This document shows positions 7,697 through 15,734 of a stretch of DNA of 32,117 nucleotides, piece after piece (positions within the stretch are counted from its first letter, which is position 1; each line of letters opens with the position of its first letter). This DNA is from Gemmatimonadota bacterium. Lineage in GTDB: Bacteria > Gemmatimonadota > Gemmatimonadetes > Gemmatimonadales > GWC2-71-9. The position numbers and the translations under genes are program-made. Under the pieces are notes generated by a model, which worked only from the letters and a program-made list of their open reading frames with translations, searched no databases and had not been told where the DNA came from. The DNA is taken from positions 1 to 32,117 of the forward strand of contig QHTK01000028.1 in NCBI GenBank assembly GCA_003220795.1, given 5' to 3'.

Positions 7697-8743
7697 CTAG
7701 ACGAGCGACCGATACACGGCCAAGACGCCGCGGGCCATGGCGGCGGCCGTGAACTGCGGGGGGAGGGGGAAGGGGGAAGGGTGATCGAGTGCCCGGACCA
7801 CCGTCTGTGCCAGCGCGTCCGCGTCGCCGACCGGGACGAGACACTGCTCCGGCACGATCTCGGGGAGGCCGCCGGCTCGGGTCGCGACGACCGGCTTGCC
7901 GAGCGCCAGCGCGTGCAGCACGACGCTGCCGAGGCCCTCCTCTTTGGACGACATGACCAGGAGGTTGCTCTCGGCGATCAGGGCGTCCGCCTGCGCGATG
8001 TGCCCGAGCAGGTGCACGCGATCGGTGAGTCCGAGCCCACCGATCTGCGCGGCTACGGTGCGGCGCTCGTCCCCGGCCCCGGCGATCACCCAGTGCAGGT
8101 CCGGCCGGAGCGTCCGTGCCGCGTGTGCCGCGCGGACCAGGGTGGTCTGATCCTTCGCCGGCTCGAGCGCCGCCACGTTCACCGCGATCGGGGCGTGCGG
8201 GGACAGCCCGAGGCGCGCCCGGATGCCGAACGGGACTGCGGCCGCGGCGCGGACCTCGTCCGGATCGATTCCGGAAGGAACGACGCTGATCTCGCCCGGG
8301 GACACGCCGGCAGCGACGAGCACGGTCTCGACGGCCGCAGAAATGGCCACGATGCGATCCGCACGAAACAGCGAGCTCCGGCGCCGCACCGGGAACACGA
8401 CCCGCCGGGTCGCGACCATCCGAGGCTGGGCGTCGAGCCAACGCCGGGCCGCCAGGGCGATCCCGAGCGCGTGGCCGTCGTGCGCGTGAATGACGTCGGC
8501 GCGCAGCGCGCGCGCGAGCAGGACCAGCCTCCACCACGCCCGGGGATCGAGCCCGATGGTCCAGGGGACCTCATGCACCGGAGTCCCGGCGGTCGCCACG
8601 CGCCGCGCCAGCTCGCTGCCACGTCGCGTTATCAGGTACTGCTGCACGTCGGGATCGCGGGCCAGCTCGCGCGCCAGCAGCCGAACCTGATCTTGTCCCC
8701 CCCGGTACTCGCGTCCCGAGTCGACGTGGAGGACGCGCAGCAT
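7697..8743 (-). CDS. Glycosyltransferase family 4 (GT-B fold)
   Basis: 348 residues. Transfers a sugar from a nucleotide-sugar donor, probably to a glycan or lipid acceptor at the inner face of the membrane. N-terminal features are LHVDSGREYRGGQDQVRLLA and DVIHAHDGHALGIALAARR. C-terminal donor-domain features are VVPSGIDPDEV, NVAALEPAKDQTTLVRA, DRVHLLGHIAQADALI, and the EX7E-type block SSKEEGLGSVVLHALALGKP with VVATRAGGLPE. The end of the protein carries HPSPFPLPPQ, read from a polypyrimidine heptamer array, where relatives have a charged helix. The start is 2 bases after the sensor-kinase stop, and the GT2 fusion begins 11 bases downstream, so the genes form one operon. Acceptor and sugar cannot be told from the sequence. 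Confidence 0.88.
   Translation of the reverse strand: MLRVLHVDSGREYRGGQDQVRLLARELARDPDVQQYLITRRGSELARRVATAGTPVHEVPWTIGLDPRAWWRLVLLARALRADVIHAHDGHALGIALAARRWLDAQPRMVATRRVVFPVRRRSSLFRADRIVAISAAVETVLVAAGVSPGEISVVPSGIDPDEVRAAAAVPFGIRARLGLSPHAPIAVNVAALEPAKDQTTLVRAAHAARTLRPDLHWVIAGAGDERRTVAAQIGGLGLTDRVHLLGHIAQADALIAESNLLVMSSKEEGLGSVVLHALALGKPVVATRAGGLPEIVPEQCLVPVGDADALAQTVVRALDHPSPFPLPPQFTAAAMARGVLAVYRSLV
7758..7781. repeat. GGGGGAA heptamer array inside the GT4 gene (G-quadruplex-type motif)
   Basis: The plus strand reads GGGGGGA, GGGGGAA, GGGGGAA, GGG: 3.4 copies of a 7-base unit giving four G runs separated by 1-2 A, a textbook G-quadruplex pattern on the template strand of the GT4 gene. Read in the gene it gives SPFPLPP. 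The consensus unit has no stop codon in any of six frames. Confidence 0.75.
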
Positions 8744-8745
8744 GC

Positions 8746-10698
8746 TCAGGCGGGTTGGTTGGCGGCGTGGCCGAGCGCAGCGCGCAGCTCGGAGAGCGTA
8801 AACGGTTTGTGGAGGTAGGGACGGCCGAGCGTTTCCAGGAACTGCAGGGTGTCGCCCCGCACCGTGTCGCCGGTCGCGAAGATGATCCGTTCGGCCGCGC
8901 GCGGATCTTGACGGGCGAGCTTCTGGTACATGTCGCGTCCCGAGAGGTGCGGCATGCGGAGATCGCAGATGATGACGTCGAAATCCCCCGCGATGGCGCG
9001 CTCCAGCGCGTAGGCCCCGTCGCTCGCCACCTCGACGGAATGGCCCCAGCTCTCGAGCGTCGCACGCATGTAGTAGAGGATGTGCGGCTCGTCGTCCACG
9101 ACGAGGATATGCAGCCGTTTGCCCTCGGGGACCTGTGCCGGGGCGGCCTCGACGAGCGGGGTTCGCGCCCCGCCGGGGAGCTCGACCGTGAAGGTGGCGC
9201 CCCCGCCCGCCTTCGTGTCGAGGGTGATCCGCCCACCGTGCTCCTTCACGATCCCCTGGCAGATGGAGAGTCCCAGGCCCGTCCCCTCCCCCTCGCCCTT
9301 GGTGGTGAAGAACGGCTCGAACACGTGCGCGGCGATTTCCTCCGTCATTCCCGGCCCCGAGTCCGTGATACTCACGGCGACGCCGTCGCGCTGCGGCTTC
9401 GCGGCCACCCAGATCCGGCCACTCGGGGCGTCGCTGGCGATGGCCTGGTTCGCATTATTGATGAGGTTCACGAACACCTGCTTGATCTGATTGCCGTTCA
9501 CTTCGACGTCGGGCAGCCCCGGCTCCACCTCGAGGGTGGCCTCGACCTTGTTCGCCATCAGCTGGTTGCGCAGCAGCGCCAGCGTCGACTCGAGGATCGA
9601 GCCGATCGGCTGTCGCTTGCGCTCGCCCTCCTGGCTGCGGGCGAACGACAGCAGGTTCTTGACGATCGTGGCTGCCCGCTCGGCCTCCTGACGGATGACC
9701 TGCAGAGGCTCGGCGAACTGAGGGGGGATGTCCCCGAGCTCGGCGAGGAAGTCCGAGAACCCCACCACCGAAGCCAGGGGGTTGTTCAGGTCGTGGGCGA
9801 CGCCCGCGATCAGTTGACCGATCGCCGACATCTTCTCAGACTGTATCAACTGCTCCTGCAGCCGCCGCCGCTCCGTCTGGTCTTCGAACACGAGCACGGC
9901 GGAGCCCGGCTCGGCCATGGGAATGGCGGTGAAGGACAGGGTGCGCTCGCCGGCGCGGATCTCGACCAGCGTGGCGGTCGGCTCGGCGAGGGCGCGGGCG
10001 ACCGGGTCCGACCAGGCGGGCGGCAGCAGGCCCAGCCAGGGGCGGCCCGGGATGGCCGTCACGGGCACCTGGATGAGCTCGGCGAAGACGCGGTTGCCGC
10101 GCCGCACCGTCCCATGGGCATCGATAATGCAGATGGCCTGGGTGATCGCGTCGACGGTCTTCTCCCACTCGCGCTTCGCGGAAGAGAGGAGCTCGACGAG
10201 CCGGGCGTTCTCCAGGGCGATGGCGGCCTGGGCGAGCACCGCCGTGACCAGCGTCAGCTCCGCCTTGCCGAAGGCGCCGGCGCGCTCGCTCGCGAGCGAG
10301 ACCGCGCCCACGGCGCGGCCGGCGGCGACCAGCGGGGCGCCGAGCCACGACCGGGGCGGCTCCTCGGTGAGGTCGGCGCCGCGCCGCCGGGCCTCTTCCT
10401 TCACGTTGCGCGCGAAGGCGAGGGGCCCGCGCCGCAGCGCCAGCTGCAGCAGCGGGTCGTACGTGCGCGCGGGCACGGCGTTGGTGTCGTGGGTCACGGC
10501 GAGCTGGTTCGTCTCGGCGTCTAGTAGAACGACGGTCAGCCGGTCGGGCTTGAGCAGCTCCTGTAAGGTCCGGGTGACGAGCTCGACGACCGTCGCCGGC
10601 CGGAACGCGCCGGCCAGCTCCTGGGAGAGGCTCGTCAGCCGCGCCAACAACTCGACCGCGGGGCGCGGGGTAGCAGCGTTAGAGGGAGGCTTGGGCAT
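8746..10698 (-). CDS. Hybrid sensor histidine kinase (GAF-PAS-HisKA-HATPase-REC)
   Basis: 650 residues, no membrane segment, so a cytoplasmic sensor. The order is a GAF domain (about 25-168), a PAS-like domain (175-278, ICIIDAHGTVRRGNRVFAEL), HisKA with phospho-acceptor His302 in GVAHDLNNPLA, HATPase_c with N box NLINNANQA (411-419), G1 DSGPGM (446-451), F box FEPFFTTK (460-467) and G2 GTGLGLSIC (472-480), then a C-terminal receiver (528-645) with DDE (535-537), phospho-acceptor Asp579 in CDLRMPHLSG, and Lys631 in HKPF. It heads an operon with GT4, GT2-DUF3108 and the DHS-like gene. No separate regulator is adjacent, so output may go through another receiver or a phosphorelay. The start codon interlocks with that of the opposite gene (CATG at 10696-10699). 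Confidence 0.9.
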   Translation of the reverse strand: MPKPPSNAATPRPAVELLARLTSLSQELAGAFRPATVVELVTRTLQELLKPDRLTVVLLDAETNQLAVTHDTNAVPARTYDPLLQLALRRGPLAFARNVKEEARRRGADLTEEPPRSWLGAPLVAAGRAVGAVSLASERAGAFGKAELTLVTAVLAQAAIALENARLVELLSSAKREWEKTVDAITQAICIIDAHGTVRRGNRVFAELIQVPVTAIPGRPWLGLLPPAWSDPVARALAEPTATLVEIRAGERTLSFTAIPMAEPGSAVLVFEDQTERRRLQEQLIQSEKMSAIGQLIAGVAHDLNNPLASVVGFSDFLAELGDIPPQFAEPLQVIRQEAERAATIVKNLLSFARSQEGERKRQPIGSILESTLALLRNQLMANKVEATLEVEPGLPDVEVNGNQIKQVFVNLINNANQAIASDAPSGRIWVAAKPQRDGVAVSITDSGPGMTEEIAAHVFEPFFTTKGEGEGTGLGLSICQGIVKEHGGRITLDTKAGGGATFTVELPGGARTPLVEAAPAQVPEGKRLHILVVDDEPHILYYMRATLESWGHSVEVASDGAYALERAIAGDFDVIICDLRMPHLSGRDMYQKLARQDPRAAERIIFATGDTVRGDTLQFLETLGRPYLHKPFTLSELRAALGHAANQPA

Positions 10699-11404
10699 GA
10701 TCCTGGCGAACGTTCGTGGTCGCCTGCGGGCGCAGGATTTCCGGCTCGTCGCACTCGCCCTGGCGCGGGGCGACGCGGTGCGCCGCGAGCACTACGAGCG
10801 TCTGCTGCTCGAGCAGGGGCCGGACCGGGTGCTCGACGAGCGCGGCCTGCTCGAGGCACTGCTCGTGTTGCGCAGCCTCGTCGTGCCGTCGCCCGCCTTG
10901 TTCGCCTACGTGGCGGTGCGGCACACGCTGCTCTCCGCCGGCGTCGACGACCGCGAGCTCGCCGACTACCTCGCGGCGCTGGTGCTCGAGTTCGGCGACC
11001 ACGACCGCCACAGCCGCATCGGGCGCGCCGACGACCAGACCTATCATTATCTCGTCGACATGGTCGGCGAGCTGACCGGGGTGGACGACACCGGGGAGCG
11101 CGGCTTCCTGCTGCGTGTGCATCTCGGAAACTACAGCCTCTGGCTCGCGGGCCTGTTCCCCGATTACGTCGAGGCCCGGCGCAGTCGTCAAGGGGGACCC
11201 GACCTGCCCTACTACGACGAGCTCGGCCGCCAGGGGTACCGCCTCGCCTCCGAGCACCGCCTGGCCGAGCGGTTCGGCGTGGCCGAGATCTATCGGGCCG
11301 CCGCGCAGCGGTTCCCGACGCTGCGCGTCGCGTTCAACCGGCTGAGCGATCGGGTGTTCTTCCCGCACGTCAGCACGCCCGAAAAGATACTGCGAAATCT
11401 TTGA
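10697..11404 (+). CDS. Conserved-looking helical protein of unknown function
   Basis: 235 residues starting MILANVRGRLRAQDFRLVAL. No known domain is recognised. The composition suggests an all-helical soluble protein rich in Arg, Leu, Asp and Tyr, with aromatic patches HLGNYSLWLAGLFPDYVEAR and DLPYYDELGRQGYRLA and no signal peptide or membrane span. The ATG at 10697 is supported by GGGAGG at 10684-10689, about 7 bases upstream. That start overlaps the start of the divergent sensor kinase, so its ribosome-binding site and promoter lie inside the kinase coding region. A frame extending much further upstream is antisense to the kinase and is rejected. Shared control with the kinase is plausible from position only. 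Confidence 0.75.
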   Translation: MILANVRGRLRAQDFRLVALALARGDAVRREHYERLLLEQGPDRVLDERGLLEALLVLRSLVVPSPALFAYVAVRHTLLSAGVDDRELADYLAALVLEFGDHDRHSRIGRADDQTYHYLVDMVGELTGVDDTGERGFLLRVHLGNYSLWLAGLFPDYVEARRSRQGGPDLPYYDELGRQGYRLASEHRLAERFGVAEIYRAAAQRFPTLRVAFNRLSDRVFFPHVSTPEKILRNL

Positions 11405-11410
11405 GATATC

Positions 11411-11425
11411 AGACGTCCGACGTCT
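11411..11425. terminator. Small hairpin between convergent genes (possible bidirectional terminator)
   Basis: AGACGT-CCG-ACGTCT is a perfect 6-bp inverted repeat with a 3-base loop, located between the plus-strand stop at 11404 and the minus-strand stop at 11424-11426. It is symmetric, so it could work for both directions. There is no T tract and the stem is short, so termination is only suggested. Confidence 0.3.
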
Positions 11426-11849
11426 ACGACTCGTCCAGAAACGTCGTCGGCACCCGCGTCGCCGCCTGCACGAGTTCCTCGGCCGACTTCACGAACCGCA
11501 CGACGATCGGGAGCGACCCTTTGAGCGCCAGCTTGCGCTGCATGATCCCCGCGATCGGCCCCAGCTCCTTGCGGATCACCCGCTTCCACTGGCCGTAGTC
11601 GCCGGTGATGACGAACGGCGCCTGCTCGGCCTCGGTCTGGGAGACGACCTTCGCCTCGCGGCACATCCCCCGCTCCAGATCGAGCCAGATGCCCACGGGT
11701 TCGGTGATCCCGATCTCGGGCTGGCGGTTCACCACCAGCGCGACGGCGCCGTGGGTCCACTCCCGGGAAGCGGCGCGGTAGCTCTCGCTCGCGTTGATCT
11801 CCGTGCCGTACGCGCTGACCCATTCGCGGGAAGGGAAGGCGAGGGTCAT
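11424..11849 (-). CDS. SCP2-like (sterol carrier protein 2 fold) protein
   Basis: 141 residues from ATG 11849, which overlaps the upstream stop (ATGA). That rules out a 31-residue in-frame extension. The layout fits small SCP2-domain proteins, which bind lipids or other hydrophobic ligands: an N-terminal helix (FPSREWVSAYGTEINASESY), the strand series WTHGAVALVV, IGIWLDLERGMCREAKVV and APFVITGDYGQWKRVI, then a helix GPIAGIMQRKLALKG with a final VRFVKSAEELVQAA. It has no signal peptide, so it is cytoplasmic. It ends an operon that begins with a lipoprotein and a TonB receptor, suggesting handling of an imported hydrophobic molecule. That link is inference. Confidence 0.65.
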   Translation of the reverse strand: MTLAFPSREWVSAYGTEINASESYRAASREWTHGAVALVVNRQPEIGITEPVGIWLDLERGMCREAKVVSQTEAEQAPFVITGDYGQWKRVIRKELGPIAGIMQRKLALKGSLPIVVRFVKSAEELVQAATRVPTTFLDES

Positions 11850-12529
11850 CGCACCGCCGCCGCGAAGGCCCGAAACAGTGCTCCCTCGACGTCGTCCTCC
11901 GGGTGCCACTGCACGGCGAGCGCCCACGGCCCGCCGTCGCACGGTTCAGCGGCTTCGATCACCCCATCGGGGGCCCAGGCGGTGGCGGCGAGCGACGGCG
12001 CGAGGTCGCGGATCGCCTGATGGTGGCGGGTGTTCACGCTCGTTTCCACGATCGCGAGGGTGTCGTGCAGCCGGGAGCCTGCCTCGATCCGCAGGCCGTG
12101 GCGTGCGTGCGAATCGGCGTGATTGATCTCGCTCGGCCGCTCGCTCGCCAGGTCCTGATACAGCGTCCCCCCGAGGGCGACGTTCAGGATCTGGATCCCC
12201 CGGCAGATCGCGAGCATCGGCAGCCGCCGGGCGCGAGCACCCTCGATCAGGGCCAGCTCGACTGCGTCCCGCGCGGCGTCGGTTTCGCCCAGCTGGGGGT
12301 GGGGCCGTGCCCCGTAGCGCGCGGGAGCCACGTCTTCGCCGCCGGTGAGCACGACACCGCGCACCCGGTCGAGAGCGGCGCACGCCTGCTCGGGGTCGAG
12401 GATCGGCGGCACGACCAGCGGCACGAGGCCGGCGCGCGTGAGAGCCCGCACGTAGGCGGTGTTGAGGGCGACCCGCTCGCGGCCCGCGTCGGTGCGCAGC
12501 GGGGCGGTGACGGCGACGACGCCGCTCAT
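11846..12529 (-). CDS. Class I glutamine amidotransferase / gamma-glutamyl-GABA hydrolase family (PuuD-like, peptidase C26)
   Basis: 227 residues from ATG 12529, which overlaps the upstream TGA. The C26 family hydrolyses gamma-glutamyl amide bonds, as PuuD does in putrescine breakdown. The nucleophile is Cys109 in AICRGIQILNVALGGTLYQD. The other triad members are His209 and Glu211 in VQWHPEDD. The oxyanion strand VVLTGGEDVAPARYG and the HH in SVNTRHHQAI are also typical. There is no signal peptide. It sits between two small exported proteins and the SCP2-like protein, far from any polyamine genes, so the substrate is probably a gamma-glutamyl compound but not necessarily gamma-glutamyl-GABA. 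Confidence 0.87.
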   Translation of the reverse strand: MSGVVAVTAPLRTDAGRERVALNTAYVRALTRAGLVPLVVPPILDPEQACAALDRVRGVVLTGGEDVAPARYGARPHPQLGETDAARDAVELALIEGARARRLPMLAICRGIQILNVALGGTLYQDLASERPSEINHADSHARHGLRIEAGSRLHDTLAIVETSVNTRHHQAIRDLAPSLAATAWAPDGVIEAAEPCDGGPWALAVQWHPEDDVEGALFRAFAAAVR

Positions 12530-13074
12530 CGCGGCGCCGGCGCGGGCGGGCCGAGCAGCGGGCAGCGGGAGTTGCTCACGCTCGGCCAATCCACGCGGAC
12601 GCCGTAGAGCGGAATCGTCTTGTCGGTCCCCCCTCCCCGCACCGTGCCGAGCTGCGGGAACGAAGGCGGAGGCCGCACGGACTCGTAGATCAGCGCGCCC
12701 TGGGCGCGCTGCGTCGAGTCGTCCACGACGAGCACGCCGTACACCGCCGAGTCCGTCGGGAACGGTGGGAAGCTCGGGCCCTGATAGGTCAGCGCGAGCC
12801 GCGGCCCCTCGTAGGCCACGGTCACTTCACCCTGGTGCGAGGTGCCGGCCACGAGGGCGGGGAGCGACGCGGACAGACCGCGCGGTGCGTCGGTCAGCAC
12901 GAACGGCAGGATGGTGAGCTGTTGCTGGATCATGCGGGGCCCCACGAGCAGCGCCAGGCCGCACGTCGGGGAGCGCGACCGGTCGCCGGAACAGCAAACG
13001 GCGAATGACGTCAAGAGAAATGGCGTCACGCGAGACACCGTCATGGGGAACCGTGTCGCGCGCCCCGGCATCAT
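12526..13074 (-). CDS. Small exported protein of unknown function
   Basis: 182 residues. ATG 13074 is chosen because it overlaps the upstream stop; a second ATG at 13044 (MTVSRVTPFLLTSFAVCCSG) gives a cleaner signal peptide and may be the real start. The FAVCC stretch could be a lipobox. The mature part is strand-rich with Pro/Gly turns (GEVTVAYEGPRLALTYQG, DSAVYGVLVVDDSTQRAQGA) and resembles a beta-sandwich. No family was recognised. It is one of two consecutive small exported proteins after the TonB receptor, so it may be a periplasmic or outer-membrane partner of that receptor. Confidence 0.6.
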   Translation of the reverse strand: MMPGRATRFPMTVSRVTPFLLTSFAVCCSGDRSRSPTCGLALLVGPRMIQQQLTILPFVLTDAPRGLSASLPALVAGTSHQGEVTVAYEGPRLALTYQGPSFPPFPTDSAVYGVLVVDDSTQRAQGALIYESVRPPPSFPQLGTVRGGGTDKTIPLYGVRVDWPSVSNSRCPLLGPPAPAPR

Positions 13075-13529
13075 CGAGCGGTCACGACTTCGGTGACGCT
13101 GGTGGGATACGGGGCGTCCGTGCTCACGCGCCGGAGCTCGAGGCTATCGGCATCCGGGACGAACGGCGTGCCGAGCCGCAGCGCGTCACCCACGAGCCAC
13201 GCGGCGGTGCGCGCCTTCTGGGATGCGGGGTAGTCCAGGTCTGCGCCGATGATGTAGCGCCCCGTGCGACCGAGCGGGCCCGCCTCGATTTTCGACCGCT
13301 CTTCCTTGCCGTAATAGCGGCGATACAGCCGCCCCGCGATCCATTCGCCGGGCATCGTCTTCAGCGTCAGGCGCAGGTACACGGTGGAGTCGATCGGGAC
13401 CGGGTGACTCGCGGCCGTCGGTCCCGAGCGGAAGATGCGGGCCAGCTCCCAGGTGCCGTCGATCGGAGCGCCCTGCAGCGCTCCCCAGCAGAAGGTCATG
13501 AGCAAGGGGAGGAGGGGGGGGCCGAGCAT
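13071..13529 (-). CDS. Small exported protein of unknown function
   Basis: 152 residues from ATG 13529; a GTG at 13535 adds two residues. An uncharged hydrophobic N-terminus (MLGPPLLPLLMTFCWGALQG) probably acts as a signal peptide. The rest (PIDGTWELARIFRSGP, STVYLRLTLKTMPGEWIAGR, GRYIIGADLDYP, DSLELRRVS) looks like a lipocalin-type or other small beta-barrel, but no family is recognised. It begins 3-10 bases after the TonB receptor stop, and its own stop overlaps the next start, so all are read together. Confidence 0.6.
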   Translation of the reverse strand: MLGPPLLPLLMTFCWGALQGAPIDGTWELARIFRSGPTAASHPVPIDSTVYLRLTLKTMPGEWIAGRLYRRYYGKEERSKIEAGPLGRTGRYIIGADLDYPASQKARTAAWLVGDALRLGTPFVPDADSLELRRVSTDAPYPTSVTEVVTAR

Positions 13530-13538
13530 CGCCACAAT

Positions 13539-15734
13539 CTAATACGTCCAGGTCAGCGTGACCGACAGCGTCCGCACCGGCGCGAGCGTGCGCGGCACCT
13601 GGTTGTAGATGTAGTTGAGCGCGTTCGCGAGCCGGCAGCGGACGGAGAGCGGTCCCTGTGCGACGCCCGCCCTCAGGTCGAGGACCTTCTCCGCCAGCCG
13701 GTCGTCGTTCGGATAGAGCTCGACGCGCTCGAAGCGGCTCGCGTAGCGGAAGTCGCCGCCGACCGAAACCGCGCGCCATTGGTAGTCGGCGCTCAGGGTG
13801 AGCAGGTGCTTGGGGCGGAAGGCGAGCGGGCGTCCGGGCACACCGTCGCCTGCGAGCTCCCGGGCGTATAGAAAGGTGTACGCCAGCGCGGTCGTGAGCC
13901 GGGGGGTGAGCGGGAGGGCCGTCAGCGTGAGATCGAGCCCGGCGAGTCGGGCCCGCGTCAGGTTGCGGAACTGGATGCTGCTCAGGTTTACCCTCGGCTC
14001 GATCAGGTCGTACGCCTCGGTCCAGAACAGGGCGGCGTCCGAGTGGACCGCCGACGAGAGATGCGCGGCATTGGCCAGCTCGAACGACCACGCGGTCTCG
14101 GGGCCCAGGTCCGGGTTCGGGATCACGACCAGCCCGCCCACCACGGTCGAGACGAACCGCTCCGCGAGCGAGGGCGCGCGGAACCCCCGCCCGACCGATG
14201 CGCGCCAGGCGCCCAGGCGGGTCTCCAGGACTGCGCCGACCCGCGGACTCACCACGGCCGAGAGGCCACCCCCGTCCACGGCGATGTAGTCGATCCGTGC
14301 GCCCGCCGTCAGGCGCGCACGCCCGAAGCGCTGCTCGCTCTCGCCGTAAGCCGCCAGCTCGTTCTGCGAATGATCGCCGAAGATGTCGCTCGTCACGTCC
14401 GATCGCGCGCCCTCGGCGCCGACCGTCACCACCCGGCCGTCCGCGGGGTGGGTGACGGCGCGCAACTCGGCACCGAATCGATCGGCCGTGGCCGCATCGT
14501 TGTTCCCGGGCTGGTAGTCGATGAAGTGGGTGCGCAGCCACGATCCGCGCGCTTGCCAGGCGAGGCTGGCCGAGGCGGCGCGCTCGAGCGTGGCGCTCAG
14601 GTAGCCTTTGTCGGAGCGGGTGAACGCGCCGCGGCCCGAGGTGTCGATCATGAACGGTTGATACGCCTGACCGCGGTCGTCGCACGTGCCGCGTGTGCAC
14701 CAAAAGAGCGACGTCTCGGCCTGGTCGCTCACCCAGGACCCGGCGGTCGTGACACGCGTCCCGCTCGCCGGGCGCCATTGGAGCTTGGCAGCCGCCTGCC
14801 AGTGATCGCGCCGGTCCTGCTCGCGGTAACCGTCCGAGTGCCAGCCGCCGCCCGTCAGGCTTCCACCGAGTTCGTCGCCGCCGTAGGCGCCGGTCAGGTC
14901 GAGCCCCTCTTCCGCACCCGTGTAGTCCCGGAACGTCCAGACGTCGTGGGGTGGATTGGCATAGCTCCCGCCCGTCGCGCGCACGCGGGCGTGGAACCCG
15001 GGCGCGATGTCGCGCGTGATGACGTTCACGACCCCGCCGAGGGCCGCCGACCCATACAGCGAGGAGCCGGCGCCCTTCACGATCTCGACGCGCTGCACGT
15101 CCTCGAGCGGGACCAGGTCCCAGTTGATGCCGCCGCGGTCGCCCTGGTTGGTGGGCACTCCGTCCACCAGCTGTAGCACACGCGAGCCGAGCCCCTGCAC
15201 GTAGCCCGTGGACCCACGGATGTTCACCTGCCCGTTGAGGAACTGCACCCCGGGAGCCTTGTCGATTGCTTCGTCCACGGTGTTTACCGCGCGGCGGGCC
15301 AGCTCGGTGTCCGTGACGATCGCGACGCTCGTCACCGCCTGGTCGAGGAGCTGCGAGCGCTTCGAGGCGGTGACGACCACCGGCGTCAAGAACATCGCTG
15401 CGGTATCGAAAATCTGAAGCTCTCGGTTGAAAGGCGCGAGAGTGAAGTCGATTCGCACTGAGTCACCCGCGATGAGATCGGTCGGCTCAGACAGGGCGGT
15501 GCGGTACCCCAGGCGTCTGACTTCGACCGTCAGGCGACCTGCAGCCACGTTTGCCACGCGATAATGACCCCGATCGTCAGCAATACCGGCCCCGCCGCCG
15601 AGGAGTCGGACGTGCGCCTCGGCGATAGCCCGACCCGCCGAGTCGCGTACTTCTCCATAGACCACCCCGGTACCCTGCCCGGCAAGCTGGGCGGCCGATG
15701 CAAAGAGAAGGAAGGCGGCGGAGACGGACTTCAC
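13539..15734 (-). CDS. TonB-dependent outer-membrane receptor with N-terminal carboxypeptidase-regulatory-like domain
   Basis: 731 residues from GTG 15734, which overlaps the lipoprotein stop (GTGA) and starts a good signal peptide (MKSVSAAFLLFASAAQLAGQ); earlier GTGs at 15758 and 15740 would spoil it. After the signal comes a CarboxypepD_reg-type beta-sandwich (about 25-105, VVYGEVRDSAGRAIAEAHVR). A possible TonB-box-like region, PVVVTASKR, leads into the plug: SVAIVTDTELARRAVNTVDE, GVQFLNGQVNIRGSTGYVQG, LQLVDGVPTNQGDRGG, VEIVKGAGSSLYGSAALGGV. A 22-strand-type barrel follows and ends LSVTLTWTY with the C-terminal aromatic used for assembly. TonB energy drives uptake of siderophores, cobalamin, glycans or peptides. 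The BtuB/FepA-like plug does not settle the substrate. Confidence 0.92.
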   Translation of the reverse strand: MKSVSAAFLLFASAAQLAGQGTGVVYGEVRDSAGRAIAEAHVRLLGGGAGIADDRGHYRVANVAAGRLTVEVRRLGYRTALSEPTDLIAGDSVRIDFTLAPFNRELQIFDTAAMFLTPVVVTASKRSQLLDQAVTSVAIVTDTELARRAVNTVDEAIDKAPGVQFLNGQVNIRGSTGYVQGLGSRVLQLVDGVPTNQGDRGGINWDLVPLEDVQRVEIVKGAGSSLYGSAALGGVVNVITRDIAPGFHARVRATGGSYANPPHDVWTFRDYTGAEEGLDLTGAYGGDELGGSLTGGGWHSDGYREQDRRDHWQAAAKLQWRPASGTRVTTAGSWVSDQAETSLFWCTRGTCDDRGQAYQPFMIDTSGRGAFTRSDKGYLSATLERAASASLAWQARGSWLRTHFIDYQPGNNDAATADRFGAELRAVTHPADGRVVTVGAEGARSDVTSDIFGDHSQNELAAYGESEQRFGRARLTAGARIDYIAVDGGGLSAVVSPRVGAVLETRLGAWRASVGRGFRAPSLAERFVSTVVGGLVVIPNPDLGPETAWSFELANAAHLSSAVHSDAALFWTEAYDLIEPRVNLSSIQFRNLTRARLAGLDLTLTALPLTPRLTTALAYTFLYARELAGDGVPGRPLAFRPKHLLTLSADYQWRAVSVGGDFRYASRFERVELYPNDDRLAEKVLDLRAGVAQGPLSVRCRLANALNYIYNQVPRTLAPVRTLSVTLTWTY

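Noticed and set aside
7700..8537. N-terminal extension of the GT2-DUF3108 frame through the GT4 gene
   Set aside because: Arg/Ala/Gly-rich out-of-phase reading of the GT4 gene. The GT2 domain begins exactly at the ATG at 7685.
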